A stretch of DNA of 55,088 nucleotides from Prochlorococcus sp. AG-409-L18 (GCA_003215535.1 QCKG01000012.1:1-55088), one strand, 5' to 3'. Positions 44,630-53,835 are shown, numbered from the stretch's first letter. The notes: generated from the sequence alone by a model not told the origin. Made by a program: numbers and translations.

Positions 44630-44746
44630 GTCTTTGAGCCAGGTTGGAGAAGACAGAATTAGTAACCTCTTGAATTAATTAAGTCCAACCTACGATTAAG
44701 GGAAGTTCTTTTGCCATATTTGTTTTGGGCAAAATTTGAGCTAATT

Positions 44747-45865
44747 GTGTTTCAATTCCAGATCAAAACCCAATGTAGAAATACTAGAGCCAGAACAGGC
44801 TCTTTCAATACCCCTCATGGATCAGTTGAAACTCCTAGGTTTATGCCAGTAGGCACATTGGGGACCGTAAAAGGTGTTACTGCTAGTCAGCTTCTTGCAA
44901 CAGGAGCTCAGATGGTTCTTTCAAATACTTATCACCTTCATTTGCAGCCAGGAGAGGAGATTGTTTCTAATGCTGGTGGATTACACAAATTTATGGGTTG
45001 GGAGGGCCCCATGCTTACTGATTCAGGAGGTTTTCAAGTCTTTAGTTTGGCGAACTTAAATAGCATTGATGACAAAGGGGTGGCTTTTCGCAGCCCTCGC
45101 GATGGAAGAAAGATTGAGCTCACTCCTGAAAAAGCTATTGAGATCCAAATGGCTTTAGGAGCAGATGTCGCAATGGCCTTTGATCAGTGCCCCCCTGCTG
45201 GTTCTAGTCAAAGCGAAGTTGAGGTTGCCTGTGAACGTACACACAAATGGTTAGAGCGATGCATATCTACCCATGCAAATAAAGATCAAGCTCTTTTTGG
45301 GATTGTTCAGGGAGGCTGCTACTCAAATCTTCGTGCTAACAGCGCAAAGATTGTTTCAAGTTTTGATTTGCCGGGAATAGCTATAGGAGGAGTTTCTGTA
45401 GGAGAACCTGTAGAGGAGATGCACAGAATAATTCGTCAGGTCACGCCTCTTCTCCCAGAAGATCGCCCAAGATATTTGATGGGGGTTGGGACCTTGAGAG
45501 AAATCGCGATTGCAGTGGCCAATGGCATAGATCTTTTTGATTGTGTTCTGCCTACTCGTTTGGGACGTCATGGAACCGCTCTGGTACGAGATGAACGATG
45601 GAATTTGCGAAACGCAATTTTTCGCAATGATCATCAGCCTCTCGATCCTTCTTGCGTATGTGAGGTCTGTCACAATCACAGCAGGTCATACTTGCATCAC
45701 TTAATTCGTAGTGAGGAGCTGCTTGGATTGACCCTTTTGAGCTTGCATAACATCACAAATTTGATTCGATATACAAACTCGATTAGTCAATCAATCGAAG
45801 AAGGATGTTTTTCAGAGGATTTCGCTCCATGGCATAGAAGCTCTAAGGCTCATCACACGTGGTAG
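44747..45865 (+). CDS. tgt: queuine tRNA-ribosyltransferase (tRNA-guanine transglycosylase)
   Basis: Exchanges guanine-34 for preQ1 in tRNAs with GUN anticodons, for queuosine synthesis. The 372-residue protein has [11 protein letters not shown] (catalytic aspartate region), [27 protein letters not shown] and the zinc site [16 protein letters not shown]. The start is GTG at 44747, giving the family-like [10 protein letters not shown]; a TTG at 44711 would add 12 residues. psbK begins 11 bases downstream. Confidence 0.95.
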   Translation: MFQFQIKTQCRNTRARTGSFNTPHGSVETPRFMPVGTLGTVKGVTASQLLATGAQMVLSNTYHLHLQPGEEIVSNAGGLHKFMGWEGPMLTDSGGFQVFSLANLNSIDDKGVAFRSPRDGRKIELTPEKAIEIQMALGADVAMAFDQCPPAGSSQSEVEVACERTHKWLERCISTHANKDQALFGIVQGGCYSNLRANSAKIVSSFDLPGIAIGGVSVGEPVEEMHRIIRQVTPLLPEDRPRYLMGVGTLREIAIAVANGIDLFDCVLPTRLGRHGTALVRDERWNLRNAIFRNDHQPLDPSCVCEVCHNHSRSYLHHLIRSEELLGLTLLSLHNITNLIRYTNSISQSIEEGCFSEDFAPWHRSSKAHHTW

Positions 45866-45875
45866 CGTCACTCAA

Positions 45876-46040
45876 ATGCCAATTGATTCTTTAGGGATGG
45901 CGGCCTTAACTCTCGACTTGCTGGCCCAATTGCCAGAGGCCTATCAGGCCTTTGCACCAACTGTGGAGGTTCTTCCACTAATACCCATCTTCTTTTTCTT
46001 GCTTGTCTTTGTTTGGCAGGCAGCGGTGGGATTCCGTTAA
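45876..46040 (+). CDS. psbK: photosystem II protein PsbK
   Basis: A 54-residue precursor. A short N-terminal leader is followed by the mature sequence beginning near [17 protein letters not shown], and a membrane helix ends in the conserved [10 protein letters not shown]. PsbK stabilises the CP43 side of photosystem II. It follows tgt closely on the same strand, suggesting co-transcription. Confidence 0.96.
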   Translation: MPIDSLGMAALTLDLLAQLPEAYQAFAPTVEVLPLIPIFFFLLVFVWQAAVGFR

Positions 46041-46049
46041 GGCTCTATC

Positions 46050-46082
46050 AGCTCAGGCTCCATATGGGAGTACCTGAGAGCT
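46050..46082 (+). other. hairpin 10 bases downstream of psbK
   Basis: Arms CTCAGG/CCTGAG and CTCC/GGAG, separated by a two-base bulge, form a stable hairpin with an ATATG loop. A second small hairpin (AAGA-CGAA-TCTT) follows, then CTTTT. It lacks a strong T tract, so it may be a weak terminator or a 3'-end stabiliser of the psbK message. The remaining roughly 150 bases to the next gene are AT-rich and show nothing else. Confidence 0.4.
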
Positions 46083-46239
46083 AAGACGAATCTTCTTTTG
46101 GGTGGTGTATTCATCGACTTGTCCCTCCAGCAAGTTGAAATATTTTAATTCGAATTTTTATTTCTTATTGATTTTAGAATTTCTAATAATCTGAAGTCCC
46201 TCTAGAGAGATTTGCTTCAGCTTAATTTTTTTAGGGTTA

Positions 46240-47244
46240 TTAAATCGCTTCTGCGAGTGAAAGCCCACTCCCAGGGTGCTCTACTGCATGCTCGATAAGG
46301 TCAGCTAGCCTAAGAGCTCTTGAGGCTTGTTCCCCATCAACAGCTGGAGTTTCACGTCCTCTTACACATTGCAGGAAGTGTTCTAATTCTGCATAAAGGG
46401 GCTCGATAAATGTAGTACTAACTTCTTCGATGAAACCGTCATTTCGATATAGCAATTCACCATGATCAGCTGAATACCATTCATGCGCCCGCCGATGAAT
46501 ATGTAGGTTGTGATTTAGGAAATCTGTTTCAACAAGACTTCCTCTGCAATGTGCACTAAGACTACGAATCTTTCTATGACTCATTTTGCTAGCACTAAGA
46601 CTTGCAATGACCCCGTTATTAAAACCAAGAGTGGCGTTTACATAATCAATAGGTCCCTCAGAACTTCGGCCACCAACTGCGGCTAATTTCACTACAGGTG
46701 CATTTGCTAGCTCTAATACAAGGTCAAGGTCATGAATCATTAAATCAAGTACGACTGATACATCATTTGCACGATCTGCATGGGGACTATGGCGTCGAGC
46801 TTCTAAAACAACGACTTCTTCGTTAGCTACTACTTTGGTTAACTCGCGAAATGCTGGATTAAATCTTTCTATATGTCCAACCTGTAGCAAACGTTTGGCC
46901 TTATTTGCTGCATGAATCAGGCCAGAGGCTTCATCTTGACTTGCTGCTATGGGTTTTTCGATTAATACATGTTTCCCTGCTTCAAGACAGTCAAGGCCAA
47001 CTTGGTGATGAAGAAGCGTTGGGACAGCTATGCAGACAGCCTCAACTTCCTTTAACAATTGCTTGTATTCTTTAAACCAGCGACAACCAAACTGTTCAGT
47101 GGCTAGTCCACCACGATCAGGATCAGGATCGGCAACTCCGACCAGTTCAGCATCCTTGAGCAAACTGAGCACCCGAGCGTGATGCCAGCCCATGTTTCCT
47201 ACACCGATGACCCCAACCTTTACAGGAACTATTGGGGAGTTCAT
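46240..47244 (-). CDS. Gfo/Idh/MocA family oxidoreductase
   Basis: A 334-residue NAD(P)-dependent dehydrogenase. The N-terminal Rossmann fold has GVGNMGWHHARVL and a VADPDPDRG acidic loop; the EKPIAAS motif carries the catalytic lysine; and the C-terminal alpha/beta domain follows with DVVLDLMIHDLDLVL. The substrate (a sugar or inositol derivative, or a biliverdin-like molecule) cannot be told. It lies downstream of the CBS-domain membrane protein on the same strand, 37 bases apart. Confidence 0.9.
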   Translation of the reverse strand: MNSPIVPVKVGVIGVGNMGWHHARVLSLLKDAELVGVADPDPDRGGLATEQFGCRWFKEYKQLLKEVEAVCIAVPTLLHHQVGLDCLEAGKHVLIEKPIAASQDEASGLIHAANKAKRLLQVGHIERFNPAFRELTKVVANEEVVVLEARRHSPHADRANDVSVVLDLMIHDLDLVLELANAPVVKLAAVGGRSSEGPIDYVNATLGFNNGVIASLSASKMSHRKIRSLSAHCRGSLVETDFLNHNLHIHRRAHEWYSADHGELLYRNDGFIEEVSTTFIEPLYAELEHFLQCVRGRETPAVDGEQASRALRLADLIEHAVEHPGSGLSLAEAI

Positions 47245-47281
47245 TCGAGAGACATCATGTATCGGTATTGATTATCGATTA

Positions 47282-48565
47282 TCAGTCTTCATGGTGCATT
47301 TTTGTTGAGTAGCTCAATCTGACTTGTTCGATACGAGGACCTTTCATGACAGTGATCTCGAATTTAATCTCTTCATAGGTAAGTATTTCTCCTGCAGAAG
47401 GGACGTGTTGAAGTTTCTCTAGAAGGAAGCCAGCAAGAGTGTGATGATCATCTGCTTCGGGTAAGTCAATAATTAGTTGTCGGTTGAGTTCGATGATCTC
47501 AATATCTCCACTTACTAACCATTGGCCAGGGTGTCCTTCTATAGGGATAAGGTCCGGTTCATTTTTGTCTGCTTGAATTTCATCCCCAACGATTTCCCCA
47601 GTTAGATCTGCAGCTGTAATTAGCCCTTCAGTCCCTCCATGTTCATCTACAACTAGTAGTAAGGGGTGGCCGCTTCGTATTAGCGGTAAGAGCTCTGCCA
47701 AAGTGCTTGTTTCAAGAACCATAGGCGCTGGTTGGAGATAAGGCTCTAGGGGAGTATCAGCTTGCAACGTTCCTCGCGAAATCGGCTCTGCCAGGTGTCT
47801 TAGATCTATTAATCCTCGAACATCATCAAGGGAGTCTCCAATAACAAGAAATCTCGCATGTTGAGTTCGATTAACTTCTTTCATTAGTTCAGCAAATCGG
47901 ACCCCTAACGGAAGAGTGACCATCCCTGAACGTGGAACCATTACTTCTCTGACCTGCGTGTCATGTAAGGCGAAGACCCCTTCGAGAATATTTCTTTCAT
48001 CTGGTCGAAGGCCAGTGACTCCTCCTGTCTCAATAAGAGTTTCCAACTCCCCAGCTGATAAAGCTGGCACCAGTGAATCCCATTTTGCGTTGAGTCCAAT
48101 TAAGCGGAGAAGAGTTGATGCGATTGATTCCAGGAGGCCGAGGAGAGGGGCCATTGCTCTCATCACGGCTTCTAAGACTGGCGCTAGGCGAAGAGCAGTT
48201 AGCTCAGGTCGATTGAGGACCAATGCTTTTGGTAATAAGCCTGCAAAGAGCGTTGCAATTAATACAAGGATCAAAAAAAGGCTTCCATCCCATAAACGAC
48301 TGGTTAGGGAAGCATTAGGCCACCAGCGATGTCCAAGGCCTCTGCCAAGCCATCCGAGAGCAATTAGGGAAAGAGTGACCCCTAACTGCGAAACCATTAG
48401 TGCTCTTCTGAGTCGTCGTTGAAGCCTGTTTATTGCGACTGCACCCGTTTCTCCTTCTTCTACGAGTCTTTGCACACGACTGGGACGTAGCCTTAATAAA
48501 GCCACTTCTCCTGCAGCAAAGAATGCAGGAAGAGCAAGCAATATGCAGAGTAAAACCAGTTGCAT
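47282..48565 (-). CDS. CNNM/HlyC-CorC family membrane protein with CBS domains
   Basis: A 427-residue protein from the ATG at 48565. An N-terminal DUF21 transmembrane domain (first helix LVLLCILLALPAFFAAGEVALL) is followed by paired CBS domains (MVPRSGMVTLP, VIGDSLDDVRGLIDLRHLA, LLLVVDEHGGTEGLITAADLTGEIVG) and a C-terminal CorC/HlyC domain. Relatives transport or sense magnesium or cobalt; the hemolysin name is historical. The ATG lies only 13 bases after the 3' end of the upstream tRNA, with no ribosome-binding site between them. Confidence 0.9.
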   Translation of the reverse strand: MQLVLLCILLALPAFFAAGEVALLRLRPSRVQRLVEEGETGAVAINRLQRRLRRALMVSQLGVTLSLIALGWLGRGLGHRWWPNASLTSRLWDGSLFLILVLIATLFAGLLPKALVLNRPELTALRLAPVLEAVMRAMAPLLGLLESIASTLLRLIGLNAKWDSLVPALSAGELETLIETGGVTGLRPDERNILEGVFALHDTQVREVMVPRSGMVTLPLGVRFAELMKEVNRTQHARFLVIGDSLDDVRGLIDLRHLAEPISRGTLQADTPLEPYLQPAPMVLETSTLAELLPLIRSGHPLLLVVDEHGGTEGLITAADLTGEIVGDEIQADKNEPDLIPIEGHPGQWLVSGDIEIIELNRQLIIDLPEADDHHTLAGFLLEKLQHVPSAGEILTYEEIKFEITVMKGPRIEQVRLSYSTKMHHED

Positions 48566-48578
48566 CAATGTTGTTAGA

Positions 48579-48651
48579 TGGGGGTCGCGAGGATCGAACT
48601 CGCCTTAGCCAAATTATGAGTTTGGTGCATTCACCAGATTGCTAGACCCCC
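48579..48651 (-). tRNA. tRNA with anticodon CAT (elongator Met, or Ile2 if lysidine-modified)
   Basis: A 73-base cloverleaf on the minus strand: acceptor GGGGGTC pairs with GACCCCC, the D stem is short, the anticodon stem CCAAA/TTTGG surrounds the loop CTCATAA, and the T arm has GTTCGAT. Discriminator A; CCA not encoded. It lacks initiator features (no three G-C pairs at the anticodon stem base). Met and Ile2 cannot be separated here without comparison to the other CAU tRNAs of the genome. Confidence 0.9.
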
Positions 48652-48667
48652 CTGTTATGGATCTATC

Positions 48668-48756
48668 AAAGACCTTTCATGAAATTGATGGTCTTTGCAT
48701 GAATAATAATTAAATCCAATTATTCCAACTTAGCCAATGCATCATTGATGCATTGG
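48668..48756 (+). promoter_or_regulatory. structured leader of pyrE: hairpin plus near-perfect palindrome
   Basis: The first element is AAAGACC (48668-48674) paired with GGTCTTT (48690-48696). The second is an 11-base perfect inverted repeat, CCAATGCATCA / TGATGCATTGG with one base between (48734-48756), whose right arm overlaps the TTG proposed as the pyrE start. It could be a repressor operator or an RNA structure controlling pyrE translation. The tRNA promoter (leftward) also lies in this gap. Confidence 0.5.
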
Positions 48757-49346
48757 ACAAAATTATTATTGTGCACGCACATAACCCTCCTAATAAAGAC
48801 AGACTACTGGCTCTCCTTGCTGGATCTGCATACCGCCATGGTGACTTCACGTTGGCTTCTGGAAAAAAAAGCAGACACTACGTGAATTGCAAGCCAGTGA
48901 GTTTGAGTGGTGAGGGCCTTGCTCTCATAAGTATCTACTTATTGGAACATGTTGAGCCAGGAGCTTTGAGCGTGGCTGGATTGACTCTCGGAGCCGATCC
49001 TTTGGTGAGTGGGGTATCTATGGCTGCATTTCAGGCTGGTCATAATCTCGATGCCCTAATAGTTAGGAAGGAACCCAAGGGGCATGGAACCGGAGCTTGG
49101 CTAGAAGGGCCTCTTCCTCCTCCTGGAACTTTGATAACTGTCTTAGAGGATGTAGTTACAACTGGTGGATCTTGTCTAAAAGCAATTCAACAGCTCCGGA
49201 ATGTGGGCTATTTGGTTCAAAGAGTTGTCGCGATTGTTGATCGAGAAGAAGGTGCTAAGCAGGCACTAGAAACAGAAGGAATTGAGCTTGTCAGCCTTTT
49301 CCTCTTGAGGCAAGTTGCTGAGCGAGCCAAAGCACTTTCGCTATGA
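48753..49346 (+). CDS. pyrE: orotate phosphoribosyltransferase
   Basis: Transfers phosphoribose from PRPP to orotate to make OMP, the precursor of UMP. The 197-residue protein has the [17 protein letters not shown] substrate region, [13 protein letters not shown] (active-site lysines) and the PRPP-binding loop [11 protein letters not shown]. There is no ATG start: TTG at 48753 and GTG at 48771 are both possible, and neither has a clear ribosome-binding site. The stop overlaps the ygfZ start by 4 bases. Confidence 0.93.
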   Translation: MDKIIIVHAHNPPNKDRLLALLAGSAYRHGDFTLASGKKSRHYVNCKPVSLSGEGLALISIYLLEHVEPGALSVAGLTLGADPLVSGVSMAAFQAGHNLDALIVRKEPKGHGTGAWLEGPLPPPGTLITVLEDVVTTGGSCLKAIQQLRNVGYLVQRVVAIVDREEGAKQALETEGIELVSLFLLRQVAERAKALSL

Positions 49347-50188
49347 CTTTCAATCAAAGGCTCCTTTGGGATAAAAGTTGGCATTTATTTAGGTTGCAAG
49401 GCTTAGGTACTAGAGATTTCTTGAAAGGTCAAACAACTGCAGATCTCTCCATCTTTCAGAATGGACAGCTTTTTCGAGGTTGTTGGCTTAACGCCACAGG
49501 AGGTTTACAAGCGATTTTGGAAATGAGACTTGATTCTGAGGGCGCCGATGTACTTGTTTTGGCAGGCGATAGAAATGAGCTTTTGAAAGGCTTTGAACGA
49601 GTGATATTCCCTGCGGACAAGGTGAAAATTTACTCTATTGATAATGTCCGAAGAGTCCAGGTTATTGGATCGAATGATCTGGAGAAGTTTCAAGAGGTGA
49701 ATTGGTTACCAATTGGGGAAACTTTGCCAAAATGCCTGCAGCAATTCAATCAAGCTGATAATTATCAATTCCAACAATGGAGGCTGGAGAAAGGGCTGCC
49801 TATTGGAGCTGGTGAATTGGATGGTAAAACTAATCCTTTCGAATTGGGGTTATCTGATTTAGTGAGCCTAGAAAAAGGCTGCTATTTAGGTCAGGAGACT
49901 TTGTCTAAAATATCCAGAACAGGCTCTCTGAAACAAGAGCTTAGGTTTTGGAAGTCTTTACAAAATGTACGAGAAGGTCAAGTTTTACTCAATCTTCATT
50001 TCTCTCAAAAAGAAAAAAAAGTCGCAGGCATAATTACTTCATCAATCCAATGTAGTGATGAATCCTCTACGATGGGACTGGCTTTGATTAGGCGCAATTA
50101 TTTAGATAAAAAGGAGTTGTTCATAGATGAAGGCCTTGGTGAAGTCGCTATAAGTATTCCAAAGGGATTTGTGCCACTTAAAAATTAG
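49343..50188 (+). CDS. ygfZ: YgfZ/GcvT-domain folate-binding protein, iron-sulfur protein repair
   Basis: A 281-residue homologue of the aminomethyltransferase fold. The family signature KGCYLGQET (K-G-C-Y-x-G-Q-E) has the conserved cysteine and lies at about residues 178-186; [13 protein letters not shown]-type binding sequence (here [12 protein letters not shown]) lies near the start. YgfZ supports folate-dependent assembly or repair of iron-sulfur enzymes such as MiaB, and the cell here has several (IspH, LeuC). It is coupled to pyrE and ends one base from the next gene on the opposite strand. Confidence 0.92.
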   Translation: MTFNQRLLWDKSWHLFRLQGLGTRDFLKGQTTADLSIFQNGQLFRGCWLNATGGLQAILEMRLDSEGADVLVLAGDRNELLKGFERVIFPADKVKIYSIDNVRRVQVIGSNDLEKFQEVNWLPIGETLPKCLQQFNQADNYQFQQWRLEKGLPIGAGELDGKTNPFELGLSDLVSLEKGCYLGQETLSKISRTGSLKQELRFWKSLQNVREGQVLLNLHFSQKEKKVAGIITSSIQCSDESSTMGLALIRRNYLDKKELFIDEGLGEVAISIPKGFVPLKN

Positions 50189-50189
50189 A

Positions 50190-51665
50190 TTAACTATGAT
50201 TTTGATCTTGTTCAAACAGCCACTCTGCCACTTTCCAAGTAGCTAGACAATCATCTTGATTATATTGCAAGATCCATCTCAGTGAATTTGACCGACTCCA
50301 AGATTGATGCTCAGCATCTCTCCATTGACGCCACCAAAGCAGGGCTTTTGCTCCATCTGCGCCTGGTTGACTCCATTTGAAACCTGACCATTGTGCGACT
50401 GATTTCAATCCATAACTGTTAAGTGGGATTCGCCAATGTTTTCGTAAGCGTGCATGTATATCAATAAATCTATTTTGAAGTAACTTAAGTTGTTCTTTAG
50501 ACTCACCTTGGCGCTCAGCCATTTTGTAAATTGAGAGTACTTCTGTTTCGCCATAATGAAGAATAGGCCAATTTTGATATTTTTTCATTTTGCATTTAAT
50601 TCTTTCCCAAGAATATTTTTCTCTATGTTCGAATAGGAGCAAGATGGGGTGATATTTTGCCCCTTTTAAATCCCACCCTCCGCTTAGTTTTTTCTCTACT
50701 CGCACAAAGCCATGAAGGAAATCCTCTCTAGCATCTGGGTCAGATTCAATGTCATAGATAAGAACACCCGGCGCTTTAATTAGTTCCGGTAGAGCTTTAG
50801 TAGGATCTAACCTTTCTATATTTCCATTTTTTTGGGCCTTGGCTTGAGAGATGATTTGGTGGGCAATATCACTATGCTGCTCTCCATAAACCCTCAGGCT
50901 TTTTTTAAGTGTTTCAGGGTCAAATCCTGCTAATGAATCAAGGCTATTAATTCCTAGCTCGTGAAGAATTTTGCGACGACTTGCTCCAATACCACAGACC
51001 TCACTTAGATGCCCTTCAGCAATAGCTTCGGCATTACAGACTCCACGCCAAGAGCAAATTACGCATTTGCGTCTGTCTGATGTTATTGGAGGTGGATCCT
51101 TAAACCGCAGATCTTCTTCTAACTTGTGTAGTGAATCCTTCAGTTCTTTTTGAATTCTGTCTTTTTCAAGGTTGATATGTTCAATCGTTAGGTGAGTTTT
51201 CGTTTTACAAATAGCGAGTCCTTCTGAAACTTTGGCACCTTGTAAATGTTCTAGCAATAAACCATTTATTGCTAGTGATAGGCGATGCTCTCTAGTGACT
51301 CTTCTGCCTTGTCTCCCGAGTACAGGCCGGTAGGAAAAATCTCCCCAAATGCTTTTCCCTTGAATGCGTTCTAAAAGGGATGGATGCGACTCTAGTAATT
51401 GCCCTGAAGGGCCAAGACCTTTGAGTCTTAATCCAATAACTCCGTGCTTGCCTGTAATGCAAGCTCCTATTCCTCTGCCAGGTTTTTGAGGCATGAATGC
51501 TACGAAACTGCGCTGTTGGTGGTCTAACTGCAGTGTTCTATGAGGGGTCCAGAGCCTTTGCTCTTGAGCGCCATATCGGTCAAGCCAAGCTTTTCGGCGA
51601 CAACGAACCCAGCTGCGAAGTAACCGATCAGTTATTACCTTGATGTCATGTGAAACTTTTTTCAT
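50190..51665 (-). CDS. TM0106-family RecB/Cas4-like protein with eroded nuclease site plus C-terminal RNase H-like domain
   Basis: The 491-residue protein has three parts. First is a RecB/Cas4-like domain (residues 1-210). Its four putative [Fe-S] cysteines (Cys22, Cys201, Cys204, Cys210) are present and a candidate active-site His49 remains. The usual metal-binding aspartates are not: the PDLL site reads PSLL (Ser96) and the D-x-K reads YRPVLGRQG (Leu116, Arg118). Second is a helix-hairpin-helix (VCGIGASRRKILHELGI). Third is a DEDD-type exonuclease-like domain with IYDIESDPD and YNQDDCLATW, apparently intact. It is not next to any CRISPR array or other repair gene. Confidence 0.85.
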   Translation of the reverse strand: MKKVSHDIKVITDRLLRSWVRCRRKAWLDRYGAQEQRLWTPHRTLQLDHQQRSFVAFMPQKPGRGIGACITGKHGVIGLRLKGLGPSGQLLESHPSLLERIQGKSIWGDFSYRPVLGRQGRRVTREHRLSLAINGLLLEHLQGAKVSEGLAICKTKTHLTIEHINLEKDRIQKELKDSLHKLEEDLRFKDPPPITSDRRKCVICSWRGVCNAEAIAEGHLSEVCGIGASRRKILHELGINSLDSLAGFDPETLKKSLRVYGEQHSDIAHQIISQAKAQKNGNIERLDPTKALPELIKAPGVLIYDIESDPDAREDFLHGFVRVEKKLSGGWDLKGAKYHPILLLFEHREKYSWERIKCKMKKYQNWPILHYGETEVLSIYKMAERQGESKEQLKLLQNRFIDIHARLRKHWRIPLNSYGLKSVAQWSGFKWSQPGADGAKALLWWRQWRDAEHQSWSRSNSLRWILQYNQDDCLATWKVAEWLFEQDQNHS

Positions 51666-51718
51666 TCAAAGACGTTACTGCGCTTATTTTCTATATCCAA
51701 AACAGTTCTTGCTGATCC

Positions 51719-53188
51719 ATGGTGAAGAATTCACTCCATTTAAGTGCGTCTCCTATACATTTTGGGACCGATGGCTGGAGGGGTGTCCTTGGGGTTGATT
51801 TCACAATAGAAAGGCTATTACTTGTGGCAGGAGCTGCTGCACAGGAGTTGGCTTATAGAGCTCCAGGGGACAGCAAAAGTCGCACCGTTGTAATTGGCTA
51901 TGACCGTCGCTTTCTTGCTCCTGAATTCGCTGAGGCGATAGCTTCTGCTGTTAGAGGTTGTGAGCTGGAGCCTCTTTTGACTAATAGTGCAGTTCCAACT
52001 CCTGCATGTAGTTGGGCTGTGGTAAATCGCCAGGCATTAGGAGCTTTAGTTGTAACTGCAAGTCATAATCCACCCGAATGGCTTGGATTGAAAATCAAGG
52101 GTCCATTTGGAGGTTCTGTTGAGGGTGACTTCACGAAGGCGGTTGAAGCGAGACTCGCTGTTGGGGGAATCTCGATTCCTATAGAAGCAGTGTCGGAGAG
52201 ATTTGATGCACGAAAGGAACATCTTGATGGCCTTAGAGAAAAATTCGATTTACCAGCTTTAGTAAAGGGATTAAAAAAAATGGATCTGCGAGTGATAGTT
52301 GACCCAATGCATGGATCGGCTGCAGGTTGTATAGGGGACCTTTTTGGGGGAAGTAGTTGTGACATTGTTCATGAAATCAGGAGTGAGCGTGACCCTTTGT
52401 TTGGAGGTAATCCACCTGAACCACTTGCTCATTACCTTGGAGAACTGACTGAATCCGTTAAAGCCTCAACTGAACAGGGTCGAACTGCTATTGGGCTTGT
52501 TTTTGATGGGGATGGTGACAGAATTGCAGCCATTGACGAAAAAGGTCGTTATTGCAGTACGCAATTATTAATGCCTTTATTGATAGATCATTTAATTAGA
52601 GTTAAGAACATGAAGGGAGCAGTTGTGAAAACAGTTAGTGGTTCAGATTTGATGAGACTAGTGGCTGAAGATTTCAAACGAAATGTTATTGAACTTCCAG
52701 TTGGCTTTAAATATATAGCCTCTCAAATGCTTGCGGGTGATGTTCTTATCGGTGGTGAAGAATCAGGAGGGATTGGTTTTGGAACGCATTTGCCGGAGCG
52801 CGACGCTTTGTTTACAGCTTTACTTGTTTTACAAGCTCTAACTGAGGCAGGTTCTCCTCTAGGAATTTGCTTGGACAATATAAGAAGTAGTTATGGGAAC
52901 TCTCATTTTGACCGAATAGATTTACGGTTGCCAGATATGGCTTCTAGACGACGAATAGAGGACTTGTTAAATAATGCTCCGCCTACAGAAGTTGCGGGAA
53001 AACCTGTTTTAGAAGTTATTAGAACTGATGGGGTCAAGCTTAGAATTGGTAAATTACATTGGTTAATGTTGCGGTTTTCAGGAACAGAGCCTTTATTGAG
53101 AATCTATTGCGAGGCTGAAGGCATAGACGAAGTTAATAAGACTTTGTTATGGGCAAAGGAGTTCGCTCTAAAAACATCAATCAAATGA
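51719..53188 (+). CDS. phosphohexomutase (phosphoglucomutase/phosphomannomutase family)
   Basis: A 489-residue alpha-D-phosphohexomutase. FGTDGWRG lies at the start, the phosphoserine loop TASHNPPEW at about residues 118-126, the metal-binding DGDGDR at about residues 263-268, the sugar-binding GGEESGGIG, and the phosphate-binding SGTEPLLRIYCE near the end. All catalytic elements are present; whether glucose-1-P, mannose-1-P or glucosamine-1-P is preferred cannot be inferred. The stop overlaps the rdgB start (ATGA). Confidence 0.93.
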   Translation: MVKNSLHLSASPIHFGTDGWRGVLGVDFTIERLLLVAGAAAQELAYRAPGDSKSRTVVIGYDRRFLAPEFAEAIASAVRGCELEPLLTNSAVPTPACSWAVVNRQALGALVVTASHNPPEWLGLKIKGPFGGSVEGDFTKAVEARLAVGGISIPIEAVSERFDARKEHLDGLREKFDLPALVKGLKKMDLRVIVDPMHGSAAGCIGDLFGGSSCDIVHEIRSERDPLFGGNPPEPLAHYLGELTESVKASTEQGRTAIGLVFDGDGDRIAAIDEKGRYCSTQLLMPLLIDHLIRVKNMKGAVVKTVSGSDLMRLVAEDFKRNVIELPVGFKYIASQMLAGDVLIGGEESGGIGFGTHLPERDALFTALLVLQALTEAGSPLGICLDNIRSSYGNSHFDRIDLRLPDMASRRRIEDLLNNAPPTEVAGKPVLEVIRTDGVKLRIGKLHWLMLRFSGTEPLLRIYCEAEGIDEVNKTLLWAKEFALKTSIK

Positions 53189-53781
53189 ATTCAATGGACA
53201 AAGTGGTCTTAACCTTGGCGACTACTAATCTTGGTAAGTTCAAGGAATTTGATCAATTCCTTTCTGACTTTCCCTTAATTCTTAAGAGTCAACCTCAGGA
53301 CTTCGAAGTAGAAGAAACTGGATCTTCTTTTGCAGAAAATGCTCGTATTAAATCTATTGCCATTGCAAATTTAATGGGGACATGGGCTCTTGCAGATGAC
53401 TCTGGATTATGTGTTGAGGCGTTGTCAGGTGCCCCTGGAATCTATTCTTCACGCTATGCAAATAATGACGTAGAGAGGATTCAAAGAATACTTAATGAGT
53501 TGGAATCTTCTTCCAATCGAAGTGCATACTTTGTATCTAATATTTGTATTGCTGCCCCTGGAAATGAGATTTTATTGCAGGTTGATGGTCGATGTGAAGG
53601 TCGAATTACACATGCTCCACGAGGCCTGGAAGGATTTGGATATGATCCAATTTTTGAAGTAAATGGTACAGGCTTGACTTTTGCAGAAATGCCAAAGTTT
53701 CAAAAGAATAAACTAGGGCATAGAGGTAAGGCCTTTTCTAAACTTGAGACTAGCTTGAGAGAACTTTTGGGTAATTGTTAA
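53185..53781 (+). CDS. rdgB: XTP/dITP diphosphatase (RdgB/HAM1 family)
   Basis: House-cleaning pyrophosphatase that hydrolyses non-canonical purine triphosphates (XTP, dITP). From the ATG at 53185 it has 198 residues. Conserved blocks are LATTNLGKFKEF, ADDSGLCVEALSGAPGIYSSRYAN, and FGYDPIFEVNGTGLTFAEM, with a terminal KNKLGHRGKAF. The frame opens earlier at 53149, inside the preceding gene, but the ATG overlapping that gene's stop is the natural start. Confidence 0.95.
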   Translation: MNSMDKVVLTLATTNLGKFKEFDQFLSDFPLILKSQPQDFEVEETGSSFAENARIKSIAIANLMGTWALADDSGLCVEALSGAPGIYSSRYANNDVERIQRILNELESSSNRSAYFVSNICIAAPGNEILLQVDGRCEGRITHAPRGLEGFGYDPIFEVNGTGLTFAEMPKFQKNKLGHRGKAFSKLETSLRELLGNC

Positions 53782-53835
53782 TAATTTCTTATTCATCATC
53801 ACTTCTTATCTTGACTAGAGTTCAATTATATAAAT

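Noticed and set aside
13150-48745. Shared AATGCATCATT at about 13160 and 48737 as a dispersed repeat
   Set aside because: An 11-base match in 55 kb of AT-rich sequence is plausibly chance, and no further copies were noticed.
50190-51665. Cas4-like gene as part of a CRISPR system
   Set aside because: There are no repeats, cas1, cas2 or effector genes nearby. The protein belongs to the TM0106-type family found outside CRISPR loci.
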